A DNA stretch of 64,000 nucleotides from Persicaria tinctoria (taxonomy: Eukaryota > Streptophyta > Magnoliopsida > Caryophyllales > Polygonaceae). Location of the stretch: the NCBI GenBank assembly GCA_037127255.1, contig JBANSL010000013.1, positions 12,668,688-12,732,687 of the forward strand, given 5' to 3'. The notes under the pieces were generated by a model, which did not search any database, was not told the origin of the DNA, and saw only the letters and a list, made by a program, of their open reading frames with translations. Position numbers and translations under genes: made by a program. The stretch's first letter is position 1, and the number at the start of each line of letters is the position of its first letter. Of the stretch, positions 51,032-62,700 are shown in pieces.

Positions 51032-54000
51032 ATGTCAAACAAACCCGATACTGAAATTGCTTCCACAAAAAAGAAGGCTGAATTCCAAAGTCTTCAATCT
51101 GCCTACAAACTCAATGGAAAAAATTACCTCATCTGGTCTCAGGCTGTGAAGACCTATCTCAAAGGCAAAGGAAAGCTCAACCATCTAACCGAGGGAGTTC
51201 CAGATCAAAAAGATCCCAACTTTCACACTTGGGATGAGACAGATTCAATGATCATGTTTTGGCTATGGGAATCCATGGAACCAAGTGTGAGTGTATCGTG
51301 TATGTTCTTGAAGACTGCGAAAGATGTCTGGGATTTCATCAAGAGGTCTTACTCCAAGGTGAAGGATGAGGCATTGACGTTTGAACTTACTATCAAGTCC
51401 TATTCCACCAAGAAAGGGGAAAAGACTATCACCGAGTATGGTAATCTCCTGCAAAGCTTGTGGCAAGAACTGGATCAGTATCAAGTTCTTGAAATGAAGT
51501 GCAAAGAAGATGCTGCAGCATGGAGGAAGTATCAAGACAAGAACAGAGCTTATATCTTTCTAGCAGGATTAAGCTCTGAATATGACCCGATCAGGGTCCA
51601 GATCCTTGGGCGAGAAGAGCTACCAACTTTGGAAGAGGTTATCTTCCTTGCGAAGGCAGAAGAGAGTAGGAGGGCTGTAATGCTTGACTCCACACCGGCT
51701 CCCGTTGAAAGTTCTGCTCTTGCTGCCAAGACTGGAAGAAAAGATGATAGGTGGTGTAGTCATTGCAAGAAATCTGGCCACATTCAAGACAAGTGCTGGA
51801 AATTACACGGCAAGCCCCCTAGCCGAGAATGGAACAGCAACCAGAGTTCATCCAGACCCCAAGCTAATACGGCGACTCAAGGGGCTTCTCAAGTAGATGC
51901 TCAGGCAGGGATGACTCGAGCTGACTTTGAAAAATTCAGGAACTTCTTCAAATCTCTTGAAAACCAATCTGGTAACTCTTCTAGTCAATGCTCTCTTGCT
52001 TTATCAGGTAACAATTCATTTTCTTCATGCTTTAAAGCTTCCCAAACATGTCATCCCACAAAATGGATCATAGACTCGGGTGCCACTGACCATATGACCA
52101 AATCTTCCCTCTAGTTTCAGACTTATCAACATTCCAAAAACAAGAAAATCATGACAGCTAATGGGTCATTGGCCACTGTTGCTGGCCAAGGAACCATTCC
52201 CCTCTCCACCACATTAAACCTAAAAAATGTGCTCCATGTCCCTGTATTGTCTACAGATTTGATTTCTGTTAGCAAGCTTACAGAGGATCTTAATTGTCAT
52301 GCTCTTTTCACACCTTCTGTTTGTGTTATACAGGACCCGAATTCGGGGGAGAGGATTGGACTTGCTAAGAAAAAGAATGGTCTTTACCACCTGGAATCGC
52401 TTGAGGATAGTTCTACCACTCGTGCCTTTTCATCCACAACCATGAACAATGAGCTCATATGGCTTCACCATCGCCGTTTGGGCCATCCTTCCCTTTATAT
52501 TTTAAAACATTTGTACCCTGAGTTATGTCAAGGAATAGATGCTTCTCAGTTTCAATGTGAGGTTTGTGAGTTAGCTAAGCATACCCGTGTGTCCTTTCCT
52601 ATAAGCAATAAAAGAAGTATTTCTCCTTTCCAGCTTATTCATAGTGACATATGGGGACCAGCTCCTTTGCCTAATATCTCTAGTGCTCGCTGGTTTGTTA
52701 CACTCATTGATGATTGCACTCGTGTCATGTGGGTATATCTCCTCAAAAACAAATCTGATGTCAGCCAAATTATTCCCATTTTTCACTCCATGATTCAAAA
52801 CCAATTTGGAACAAAAATCCAAAGGATCCGGACAGATAATGCCAAGGATTACTTCAACCAGTCCTTGACATCTTATTTCCAATCCCAAGGTATTATCCAT
52901 GAATCCTCTTGTGTGTATACACCCCAACAAAATGGCCTTGCAGAAAGGAAAAATAGACACATTCTAGAGGTTACTCGTGCCATGCTCTTCACAAACAATG
53001 TTCCTAAATCCTTTTGAGGAGAAGCTGTCCTCACTTCAACCCATCTCATAAATAGGCTGCCATCTAAAGTTTTAAACTACAAAAGTCCACTTGAGTGTCT
53101 TGAGGAGTTCTATCCAAATTGTAGGGCATCGAGTCTTGAACCAAAGGTTTTTGGGTGTATTGCATATGTTCATGTGCACAGTCCTCAAAGGGGAAAATTA
53201 GATCCAAAGGCTGTCAAATGCATCTTCCTTGGCTATTCTACTACTCAGAAAGGTTACAAGTGTTACAATCCCACCTCTAAAAAATTATATATCTCTATTG
53301 ATGTCACATTTTCTGAAACATCACCTTTTTATCCCCAAACCAAGGTTCCAAACCCTTCTGACCTTGAGCAAAATGTCCCACCTCAAAAGATCTTTCCAGA
53401 CTTATATCTGGACGTTACTCCTCAAAAGGCATCAGTACCTATACCTCAACCTAACCCCTCTCTTCCTAGCTATCCACATGTGTATTCCAGGAGAATAAGG
53501 ACTGGTCTCATCCAGCAGCAAGTTCAACCCTCAAGTCCGGAATTTGGCCTTGATAACGCCAATCCTCAAGGTATGGAATCTGCTCCTAATATCCATACAT
53601 CTGTTGAAACTAATGATCGTGTTCATCCAAATATTGAGCAACCCATTGCTCTTAGGAAAGGAACCCGAGAGTGCACAAAAAGGCCCTTATACCCTTTATC
53701 TAACCATGTGTCTTTACATCGCTTCTCCCCATCTCACCAAAAATTCATTCAAAGCCTTAACCAAATTCTTATTCCTACGTCTGTTTCGGAAGCTTTAAAG
53801 ATAAGGGAATGGAGAGAAGCCATGAAGGAAGAGATGTCAGGACTAGAAAAAAATCAGACTTGGGAGATTATTGATAAACCTGTTGGAAAGAATGTGGTTG
53901 ACTGCAGGTGGATATATTCCTTAAAATATAAAGCAGATGGGACACTGGAAAGATACAAGGCCCGACTTGTTGCTAAAGGCTACACTCAAACCTATGGGAT

Positions 54001-55309
54001 TGATTATCAAGACACTTTTGCACTGGTTGCAAAAATGAATACTGTGAGAGTTTTGATATCTTTGGTTGCTCACTTCAATTGGTCACTCTTACAGTATGAT
54101 GTTAAGAATGCATTCCTTCATGGAACACTGAATGAAGAAATCTATATGAGAGTGCCACCAGGTTTCACACCTCCTGCCCCTACCAAGGTCTGTAGACTAA
54201 AGAAAGCTCTTTATGGTCTAAAACAGTCACCAAGGGCCTAGTTTGGAAGATTTGCAGCAGTCATGAAAGGAGCGGGTTATAGACAAAGCCAAGGGGATCA
54301 TACTTTGTTCATCAAGCATTCAGCTTCAGGGGGAGTAACCATCCTTTTAGTATATGTCGATGATATTATTGTCACAGGTGACAATGAGTTCGAGAAGGAG
54401 AATCTAAGGAGAAAACTGGAAGCTGAGTTTGAGATCAAATCGCTTGGTAAATTGAAGTACTTCCTTGGAATTGAGGTGGCTCACTCTTCTCATGGGATCT
54501 TTATATCCCAGCAGAAATACATTGCAGATTTGTTGAAAGAAACCGGTAAGAGTGCGTGTAAACCAGCTCCAACGCCTATTGATCCGAATCATAAGCTTGG
54601 AGAAGCAAAGGAAGAAGCACCGGTTGACAAGCAAATGTATCAAAGGTTGTGTGGGAAGTTGATCTATTTATCTCATACTAGACCCGACATAGCTTACTCT
54701 GTTAGTGTAATCAGTCAGTTTATGCATGACCCTAGAGAATGTCACCTTTTTGCGGCTTATAGAGTACTCCACTATTTGAAGGGCAATCCTGGGAAAGGAA
54801 TCTTGTTCAAGAGAGGAAACAACCTTACTCTTGAAGCTTACACAGATGCAGATTATGCAGGATCAGTTGTAGATAGGAGGTCTACTTCTGGTTATTGTGT
54901 TTTACTTGGAGGAAATTTGGTTACTTGGCGAAGTAAGAAGCAGAATGTGGTTGCTAGGTCTTCTGCTGAATCCGAATTCAGGGCACTTGCACACGGGCTA
55001 TGTGAGTTGTTATGGCTACAGATTATTTTGAATGATCTTAAGGTGAAGTGGGAAGGGCCAATGAAACTGATGTGTGACAACAAATCAGCCATTAGCATAG
55101 CTCACAATCCAGTCCAACATGACAGAACTAAGCATGTTGAAATTGATCGACACTTCATAAAAGAGAAGCTTGAAGGAGGTCTGGTTACTATCTCTTATAT
55201 TCCCTCGGATGAGCAGATTGCAGATGTGTTGACAAAAGGCGTCCATACTTCACGGTTTCATTGGTTAAATTCCAAGCTGGGAATGAAAGATGTTTATCAC
55301 CCAGCTTGA
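51032..55309 (+). pseudogene. Copia gag-pol polyprotein with three in-frame stops
   Basis: One frame of 1426 codons covers the whole polyprotein. Gag includes a UBN2-type region and a zinc knuckle (C242, C245, H250, C255). Protease has a DSG triad (348-350). Integrase has the HHCC region, then D539, D602 and E638 with 35 residues between the last two. Reverse transcriptase has YVDD (1108-1111). RNase H is complete to the end. Stops occur at codons 361 (TAG, 52112), 662 (TGA, 53015) and 1070 (TAG, 54239). The last two fall where the family normally has tryptophan, so G-to-A transitions are the simple explanation. No frameshift was seen. The copy cannot make a full product by itself without readthrough. 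Confidence 0.92.
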
Positions 55310-55316
55310 GGGGGAG
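55304..55316 (+). promoter_or_regulatory. Polypurine tract
   Basis: The purine-rich GAGGGGGAG immediately precedes the 3' LTR. Confidence 0.85.
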
Positions 55317-55528
55317 TGTTGAATATCTTTCAAGGAAATACTTTATTCAGAATTATTCTAGAGATATTCTAGGATATGTAGATATAATATCTTGTATATT
55401 TTTAGATAGTTTTTATTCTTCCATATCTTTCATTTCCTTGTAATACTAGATCTAAGGCTGTACATATAGGCCCATTTTTCTGGCTGCATTAATCAAGCTG
55501 ACAGGATTCATCATCTTTCTGTTCTTCA
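55317..55528 (+). repeat. Copia 3' LTR
   Basis: 212 bp, TGTTGAATATC to CTGTTCTTCA, with two differences from the 5' LTR. Confidence 0.95.
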
Positions 55529-55533
55529 GTTTT

Positions 55534-56165
55534 TAGTAAATAAACCTAAATATAACTATGTTTGTGGGCACACCATGCACTAATCAAACCGAGCACACAA
55601 CACCGATTGGATTTCATTCTAAAATCAATTGGCGTTAGCAGGAGTACCCCATCAATTTATATGTAAGGTTGGGATTCTTCATATTATCAATGTCGGATGT
55701 TCATTTCACATCTTTCACAAGAAATACAGATAAATTGAAAACCATATATGCAAGTTTAAATTCAACAATTTCATTCCACTGTTTTTATGATTATATACTA
55801 TAATTTAGTGTTTCAATTTCTTTTCTCTTTTTTTGGTAACTTATAGGATAACACTATGATTTCTATGCTGATTTGGTTAAAAGTTATTTGGTGGTCATTG
55901 GATTTGCATTTTTTTTAACTAAATGTGTGTAAATGATGAGATTTGACATGTCTTGCATGAATTATCCGTAGCTCTTGATAACAGAAACGGAGAGGCACTT
56001 CATCAACAAGTGATCGACAAATAGATAACTCACGCAACCAGCTCTTATTAAGAGTTGTACAAAAAAAACTCAACACCCTGAGTTTATCAAACCTGAGTTT
56101 TCCTAACATTGAAAAACTCAATAAACCCCTCACACGTTTACACCAAAGTAAGTAATTAATGGTCT
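55534..56165. repeat. Tandem array unit 4, second part
   Basis: Beyond the copia target duplication the array resumes with TTAGTAAATAAACCTAAATA and continues to the AGAGTTGTA-polyA junction (about 56055). It is more diverged than units 1-3. Confidence 0.8.
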
Positions 56166-56457
56166 CATGCATGTTATCTATCGTTTTACTTTCAATACGT
56201 ATTTTAATAAAATATAAATTTTTTATTAAAAAAGCTAATATTTTATATAATTTATAACTAATTAAAAATACGTGCAAAAAGGTTAAACGAAAGAGTAAAT
56301 GGAAAAAAGAACACCTCGCAAGCTTAACCACTAGTAATAACTTCTTTCAAAAACTATAATAATGTCAACATTCATTCCAATCTCATAACCTCAAGATTGA
56401 GAAAATAGAGGACGCCAAAACTATTTCTGAATTCCTAATTACCCTTTAAAAAAAACC

Positions 56458-56874
56458 TCACAAGTGCAGTGTCAAATCAACCTTCTCAGCAGCACCATCG
56501 CCACAGGTGCTCGTCGAACCCACCTCCTGGGCGGCGACGCTGCGGGGCCCGCCATCTCCTACTGCGCCGGCACCATATTGGGCCACATTGCCAAGCCCAA
56601 AGGGCTGGCGTTGGCCGCAGTGGAAGGGCCCGAACCCAACTCCACCAGCATGGGCCGCTAGGCCCGCTATGTACAAAGGAGCTGGGGCGACCACAAACGG
56701 CGGCGGCGGCGAGAATGGGTAGTGAGGAGGATGGGAGGCGGAGGAGAAGGATTTCTTGGCTCGTTTGGCTAAAAGCCTCTCCTTCTTGTGAGCGTTTTGG
56801 TGGCCGCCGAGAGCTTGGGAGGTGTGAAACCTTCGGGTGCAGTAAGTGCAACCATACGCCTTCTTATCTTCCAT
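56458..56874 (-). CDS. EPF-type C2H2 zinc-finger protein with EAR-like motif
   Basis: A single exon of 138 residues. One zinc finger lies at the N-terminus (C9, C12, H25, H29) and contains the plant-specific QALGGH motif (20-25). A basic stretch follows ([12 protein letters not shown]), then a Pro/Ala/Gly-rich middle. The last six residues, DLTLHL, form an EAR-like repression motif. This is the build of the small single-finger repressors in the ZFP/GIS/KNUCKLES group, which act in the nucleus in trichome, floral or hormone programmes. The exact orthologue is not clear. A TATAAA-type box lies about 130 bp upstream on the same strand. Its coding GC content is much higher than the surrounding DNA, which is usual for such intronless genes. 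Confidence 0.88.
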   Translation of the reverse strand: MEDKKAYGCTYCTRRFHTSQALGGHQNAHKKERLLAKRAKKSFSSASHPPHYPFSPPPPFVVAPAPLYIAGLAAHAGGVGFGPFHCGQRQPFGLGNVAQYGAGAVGDGGPRSVAAQEVGSTSTCGDGAAEKVDLTLHL

Positions 56875-57000
56875 GTATATATCTATATAGACACTCAGTA
56901 CAGTAATTAGTGATTAAGTAATTAATAAAGGAGTGTTTGGATGACAAATCATATATAATATGTATAGTACCAAATTAAATATATGGGGTGGAGTTCAGTC

Positions 57001-57008
57001 TTTATATA
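57001..57008 (-). promoter_or_regulatory. TATA box of the zinc-finger gene
   Basis: On the minus strand this reads TATATAAA, about 127 bp before the ATG, leaving a leader of about 100 bp. Confidence 0.55.
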
Positions 57009-57248
57009 GTAGTGAAGAGATCGATAAGAGAGAGAGACAGATGCATATGTCAAATGGTGCATGAACATGTGAATTGTGAATTGGGAATTGGGGAGGGAGG
57101 CTTCTTTCACTTTCCGACCTATTGTAATGGTTGAGAATATAAATATGGCATCTCCCACTTTAAACAAATATAATAATTGAAGACTATATATATGATAAGT
57201 TATTTGGATATATGCATTATATTCGTTTTAGAGAGGGTATTAATATTT

Positions 57249-59280
57249 GAAAAAATTTGCAAAATAGGACGTTTTTTTGGACGTATTTGCAAAATGTCCT
57301 CGTTTTTGGACAATTTAGGAAAATGTCCCATATAAATACTAATTCTCATTTTTTATTTTTTTTTCTAATCGTTGCCCCCAATCCCGTCTCTTCAATCTCT
57401 CTCTCCCCGCTCCCCATGGCGATGGAGCTTTCGATCCGGCCAGATGCGCCACCGGTGGCTGTTCCTCCCCCCACTCTTCCTCTGGCGCCACCGGTTAGTG
57501 GCCAGATGCGCCACTGCCTCTCGTCTCCACTGCCAGATGCGCCACTGCCGGCGTCGATTTCATCAAAAGCAACAACGCCACCGGAGATGCTATTTGACTT
57601 CAGATCTGGATCTGGACTTCAATCGACTTCAGATCTAATTCAATCGGAAATTGAATTCGACCTCGGATTGGAGGAGGAGCGGCGGCGGCGGCAATCAATA
57701 AGGAGAAGAGGAGGAAGATGGAAGACGTCGAGCGAGCGAGGCGAGCAGCCAGAGCGAGCGAGGGAGGGAAGCGATGGCGAGCGAGCGACGGAGGGAGACT
57801 CCGAGATGGCGATGAACAGCGTTCCATCAATTAGGATAATTTAGAGAAATTACAAAAATTGTCCATTATTTTTATATTGTAAAAATTTTACCCCAATATT
57901 ACATTTGCACTACATAAAATTATACCATTTGTATAACAAAGTGTTATATGAGCACAACATACCATTATGTTTAAAAAAATAAAAATTAAAATAAAACTAG
58001 ACTTGGGTGATGAAAAAAAGAAAAAAACCTTTAAAAAAGTGCCGACGTGAAAAAAAAAATTATTTGAAAAAAGTGCTGACACAAATAGAATAAAAAGTGC
58101 ACAAAATTAGAATAAAATGCGCACGAATAATATTATAAAGTAAAAAAAAATTGTTATCCATGTAGAAAAAAATTAAAAAAAAGTTAAAAAAATAAAATAA
58201 ATAAAAACTAGACTATGGTCATATTTGCACAACTTATGATTAAATTTGCACAACGTCCTCTTATATTTGCACGAAAAAATGTTAAAAAAATAGAATGGGG
58301 TCATATTTGCACAACTTACTCTTATTTTTGCTCAACAATAGGTTATTTTTTGCAAAACGATCGAGACTTGTGAAATTGTTCTCAACATGATTTTATTTTC
58401 TCTCAATATTATTTTAAGAATTGCACGACTTTGTTGTAAGAGTTGCACGACTATGTTGGAAGAGTTGCACGACTATGTTGCAAGAGTGCACGACTATGTT
58501 TTAAGAGTTGCACGAGTCTGTTTTGAGAGTTGCACGACTCTGTTTTAAGAGTTGCACGACTCTGGTTTAAGAGTTGCACGACAATCGAGACTTGTGAAAT
58601 TATTCTCAACATGATCTTATTTTATGCAAATATGACCCGAGTTTAGTTTTTTTTTTAAATTTATTTTACATTTTGTTGTGCAAATATAACCGTAAATTGT
58701 GTAAATATAATTGTATATTGTGCAAATATAACATTTTGTTGTGCAAAAATAAAAACAAAAATATAAATTATGGACCACATAATAAAATATAGCTAGTTTT
58801 TTTAATTTCTCATATTTCTAGGGTAATTTTTGTAATTTCATCAAAATATCTTCTTCTTCCTCCCGATTCTGCGAAGAAGAGATGCGCGCACGCCGGCCCT
58901 TCCTCGCTCCGTCGCTCTGGCGTCGCTCGCTCACCACCGCATCCCTCCGTCGCTTGCTCACCACCGCATCCCTCCCTCGCTTGCTCGCTCCGCCTCGCTC
59001 GACCTCAGCTCAGATCTGAGACCCGCCCTCGCTCGACCTTCCTCGATCGCCATGGATCCGGCTCCGCCTTCCAACTGCTCGGTCGACGGCCGGATATTCC
59101 TCCTCTTCGATTCCGCCGGTGCAGATCTGGCCGCCTCCAGATCTGGAAACCAGAAAGAGAGAAGGCAGATAGAGGCGCGTAGGAGGCCCGTTGAGCGCGT
59201 GGCTATTTCGCTAAATTGTCCCAACGCGCGGCTATTTCACAAAATAGGACGGTTTTCGTGGCTATTTCGCAAAATGCCCC
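57249..59280. mobile_element. Mutator-like element 1 with GC-rich cargo (Pack-MULE candidate)
   Basis: TTAATATTT flanks both ends (57240-57248 and 59281-59289) as a 9-bp target duplication. The terminal inverted repeats share ATTTTGCGAAATAG-type words and are diverged. Just inside each end is a GC-rich block (about 57370-57830 and 58855-59200) with coding-like composition, and the two blocks resemble each other in inverted orientation around GAGCGAGCGAGG words. Reading frames there (57257-57844 plus, 59224-58958 minus) match no family I know. There is no transposase. Confidence 0.7.
58425..58585. repeat. Roughly 22-bp minisatellite inside Mutator-like element 1
   Basis: About seven degenerate copies of a unit around GAGTTGCACGACTATGTT are flanked by a longer direct repeat starting CGAGACTTGTGAAATT. 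Confidence 0.8.
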
Positions 59281-59409
59281 TTAATATTTCGATTGATCAA
59301 TAAGTGGTGGAGTCAGGGTTTTCGTCAACACATACTAAAATTTTCTTTTCTTCAAGATCATTTTATCAACTAAACTAACGACCTTCTCATTTAAAGCGAT
59401 TATATTATA

Positions 59410-61770
59410 CGGAATTTTCGCCAAATACCCCTGAGGTTAAGGCTAATTCGCGTGGTGTACAAAAGTTTGACATATTTCGCCAGGTGCCCATGAGGTTTTC
59501 ATTTTTTTCGCCAAATACCCCTGAGGTTTATATTTTTTCGCCAAACGCCCCTCTGTCGAATTTGTTAACATTTTTTTTAGGAAAAATGACCAAAAATAAT
59601 ACCAAGTATCGACCTTGAACCAAAAATAATATGAACTTTTAAATTGACAATTTCATGTACAAAGTTTGTCCATATTAACCAAAAATAATACAGGTTCTAT
59701 TTTTTACTCAAATTTAAATCAAATGTATATTTTTTGTAATTAAATAAAATAAAAGGGTCAGGTGGTGTGAATATGATAAAAACTAAAACACACTGTAATA
59801 GATTTGAGGAATCGGAGGGGGCATGACAGGTGGAGGCGTAGTCGAGGGCGGGAGTGACCAACACGACCTCCTTAGAGGTGGGTGCAGCGGCAGCGACTCA
59901 GCGGCGGATGCGGTGGTTGCAGCGGCAGCAACACAGCGGCGACGACGGTGGGTGCAGCGGTGGTTCGGCATCAGCAAAGCAAGGCTGGCAGCGGTGAAGC
60001 TATGGCTGGCGGCGCAAGGTGGTCACCGTGGGAGACTCGGCGGGTGAAGGAGGAATTCCTAGTGGTGCTCTTTGGTGGCGAAGGTGTCGGGCAGCCGCGG
60101 TGGCTGTATCGTCAGCGGGAATAATCCCAAATTTGCCAAACCCCTTGTATCTATAGGAGGGGTGATTTGGCTAAAATTGATCCGCAAATCTCATTGATAA
60201 TTGATAACATAGCCATACATATCTCCAATTTTATTCGATTCAATCAATTTCACAGGATTGTGAAATTTTTCAAAAATTGGGGATAATGGTATGTGGCTTA
60301 ATTTGATTCGAAATCTCCCAATTAATTGTGGGATTGGTTATAGAAACTCATGGAGATCAATTTAGGACGGACTTCATTGAGTTTGGGAGCAGAAATTATG
60401 AAAGTCAAAAATCACGCCATTGAAGGAATGTTGAAGCTCTTAACCGCATCCGAGGAAGAAGCGAAGCAAGAAGATGGTATTGCCCTCAATTTTTATCATA
60501 TTCACAATGTTGATCCTATTATTTTATTTAATTACAAAAAATACTCATTTGATTTAAATTTGAGTGAAAAATGGAAACTGTATTATTTTTGGTTAATATA
60601 GGAATACTTTGTAAATGAAATTGTCAATTTGAAAGTTCATATTATTTTTGGTTCAAGTTCGATACTTGGTATTATTTCTGGTCATTTTTCCTTTTTTTTA
60701 TTGAAAAATAGTACAATTCCCCCAACATGGCGCATATTTTTAATAAAAATAAAATTTTCAAAGTATAAAAAATTGCTATGATAAATTTAAATAAGATATT
60801 ATCAAACGTTAACATAAATTACAAAAAAATAGATTTGATAATTAAGTAAAAAATAATTAAAATATTTATGAAAAATGTGTAAAAATTACACGAGTTTAAG
60901 ATTTAAGTAAAATATGTTGTTTGGGTTAAAATCCTAAAATAAATGTGTTTATAACACCTAATAAAAAATGCTTATTAATTAATGTTTAGATATAACTAGA
61001 CTGATTAAAGAAACGTTTACAAATTTCATTAGTTTGATTTTTTTCAAGATTCAGTTGATTGGGAGGAAATTGTGAAATTAAAATGATTATGTCATCATCT
61101 AAGCAAAAATATTTCTCATTTAACAATTAGAATAGATAAATCTCATTGGTTAAAAAAATGTTTAAAAAATTTATTATTTGAAAATTTATGTAGATTAGGT
61201 TGATTGTGTGAAATTCCAAAAATTAAGATTATTATATAAAAAATAGTTTTCATTATCCACACACAAAAAGAGAGATTAATTGTTTTGGAAAAAAAAGAAT
61301 TCATATATTTGGAACTATGTATTTTTTAAAAAAAATGTTTTGAATTAATCTCATTGTTTAAATAAATAGCATGAAATGATATTGTGTAATTAATACATAA
61401 TGAAATAATAATGTATAGTTAATTTTAACTTTATAAAAAAAAAGTTTTGAATTAATTCCATTGATTAAAAAATGTAATATGATATGGTATTGTGTATATA
61501 ATATTAGATAATTTAATTACCATAATTAAATAATATTGTTCAAATAATACCTTATAAAAATAACAATGAAATAATATTTTCTATTCTTTTTATTTTCAAT
61601 AAAAAAAATTGTTAACAAATTTGATAGAGGGGCATTTGGAGAAAAAATAAAAACCTCAGGGGTATTTGGCGAAAAAAATGAAAACCTCATGGGCACCTGG
61701 CGAAATATGTCAAACTTTTGTACACCACGCGAATTAGCCTTAACCTCAGGGGTATTTGGCGAAAATTCCG
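59410..61770. mobile_element. Mutator-like element 2 with long terminal inverted repeats
   Basis: The terminal repeats are about 161 bp (59410-59570 and 61610-61770), begin CGGAATTTTCGCCAAAT, and differ at about five sites by eye, all near their inner ends. TATATTATA flanks both sides (59401-59409 and 61771-61779) as a 9-bp target duplication. No transposase is present. It contains a second complete element (59580-60691) just inside its left repeat, followed by about 900 bp of AT-rich filler. Confidence 0.9.
59580..60691. mobile_element. Nested Mutator-like element 3 with gene-like cargo
   Basis: The ends GGAAAAATGACC and GGTCATTTTTCC are inverted and continue for about 173 bp per arm with roughly a dozen differences by eye. 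TTTTTTTTA flanks both sides (59571-59579 and 60692-60700). The interior holds a GC-rich stretch (about 59800-60125) with CGGCGG words and a short exon-like piece (about 60350-60480), neither recognised. This fits a Pack-MULE that inserted into element 2. Confidence 0.85.
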
Positions 61771-61799
61771 TATATTATATTATTACTTATCTTTTTTTT

Positions 61800-62700
61800 T
61801 AACCGAAAAGAATTTGGTAGTTGTCAAGGTAACTAACTAAGGGCATTCTGAAGGATGATGCTGCGTAGAGCAGCGTCTGAAGGGAAATCAGTGTTGGAGT
61901 GAGGAGATAGGAGATGCGAGAGACGATCAGCAGCACCATTTTGGCTTTCCTAAAGATGTGAATAATCTCACGATCAGAGAAGAACTGAAGAGATAGAAGA
62001 CAATCAGATAAGATCATCTCGATCTAGCCAGAACACGAGCATCCAGTCAAGAGACTATTTATGATGCTAAGGTTATCACCTTCGATAATAATTTTAGTAA
62101 TGTTAAGTCTTATTGCTGCAAGTATACCTTTCCAAAGGCCAAAGACTTCAGCCCCGAGAACAGAAACAAGCGGGGATCTGTTAGCCTCAGAGAAAAGAAC
62201 CGAACCAGAGTCGTTTTTTTATTATGAAGCCATAGGAATCAGAGCCAAATGAGGATATAGCTCCATCAGAATTCAGTTTGCACCATCCTAACCTATGTTT
62301 TTCCATCTACAAAGTTTGCGAGAGGTCTTGGATTTTGTTTTATTTAATTTGTAGTATGTTTGAGTTGTTTTGTAGATCTTCATCTAATTCCTTGGCTTTA
62401 TTCCAGTTGTAGATATGCTCTGTTGTGAAAGATAATATTGTGTTTGGGTTCGAGTTTATGTTATTGAAAGCCTTTTTGTTTCTAAAGTACCATATACTCC
62501 ACCAAGCCACAGCTAGAGTGGAAAAACCCTGTATCCCGAGTTCATTTCGAAGGTTTATGAAGGTTTGTGATAAGGATGTTGTGGTGTTATATACATGGTC
62601 AATCTTTTGAGAGAATCCGAGGGATAGTAATTGGAGTGTCATTTTGGAGATTGGGCATTTGAAAAGTAGATGTTTTGTATCAAATATTTTGGATCATATG
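61800..62700 (-). pseudogene. Degenerate LINE 3' coding remnant (zf-RVT tail and RNase H-like)
   Basis: On the minus strand a fragment near 62690-62340 reads HLLFKCPISK and then AVAWWSIWYFRNKKAFN, as in the region after zf-RVT in plant LINEs. It continues at about 62310-62000 with KLNSDGA, a frameshift at an A-run near 62215, then AEVFGLWKGILAA and IIIEGDN, which is the RVT_3-type RNase H. The frameshift and stops show it is dead. The reverse transcriptase itself is missing from this window. Confidence 0.7.

Larger units (their letters stand above)
50648..55528 (+). mobile_element. Ty1-copia LTR retrotransposon, young insertion
   Basis: The element is 4881 bp with 212-bp LTRs that begin TGTT and end TTCTTCA. 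GTTTT occurs on both sides (50643-50647 and 55529-55533) as a 5-bp target duplication. A tRNA-Met-type primer site, a single-frame gag-pol, and a polypurine tract are all present. The LTRs differ at two sites by eye (near 50652 and 50850 versus their partners). At a commonly used plant rate this would suggest well under a million years, but that date is only an inference. Confidence 0.95.

Noticed and set aside
57257..57844. 195-codon plus-strand frame
   Set aside because: It lies inside a Mutator-like element, begins in the terminal repeat, and matches no family. It is treated as cargo, not a gene.
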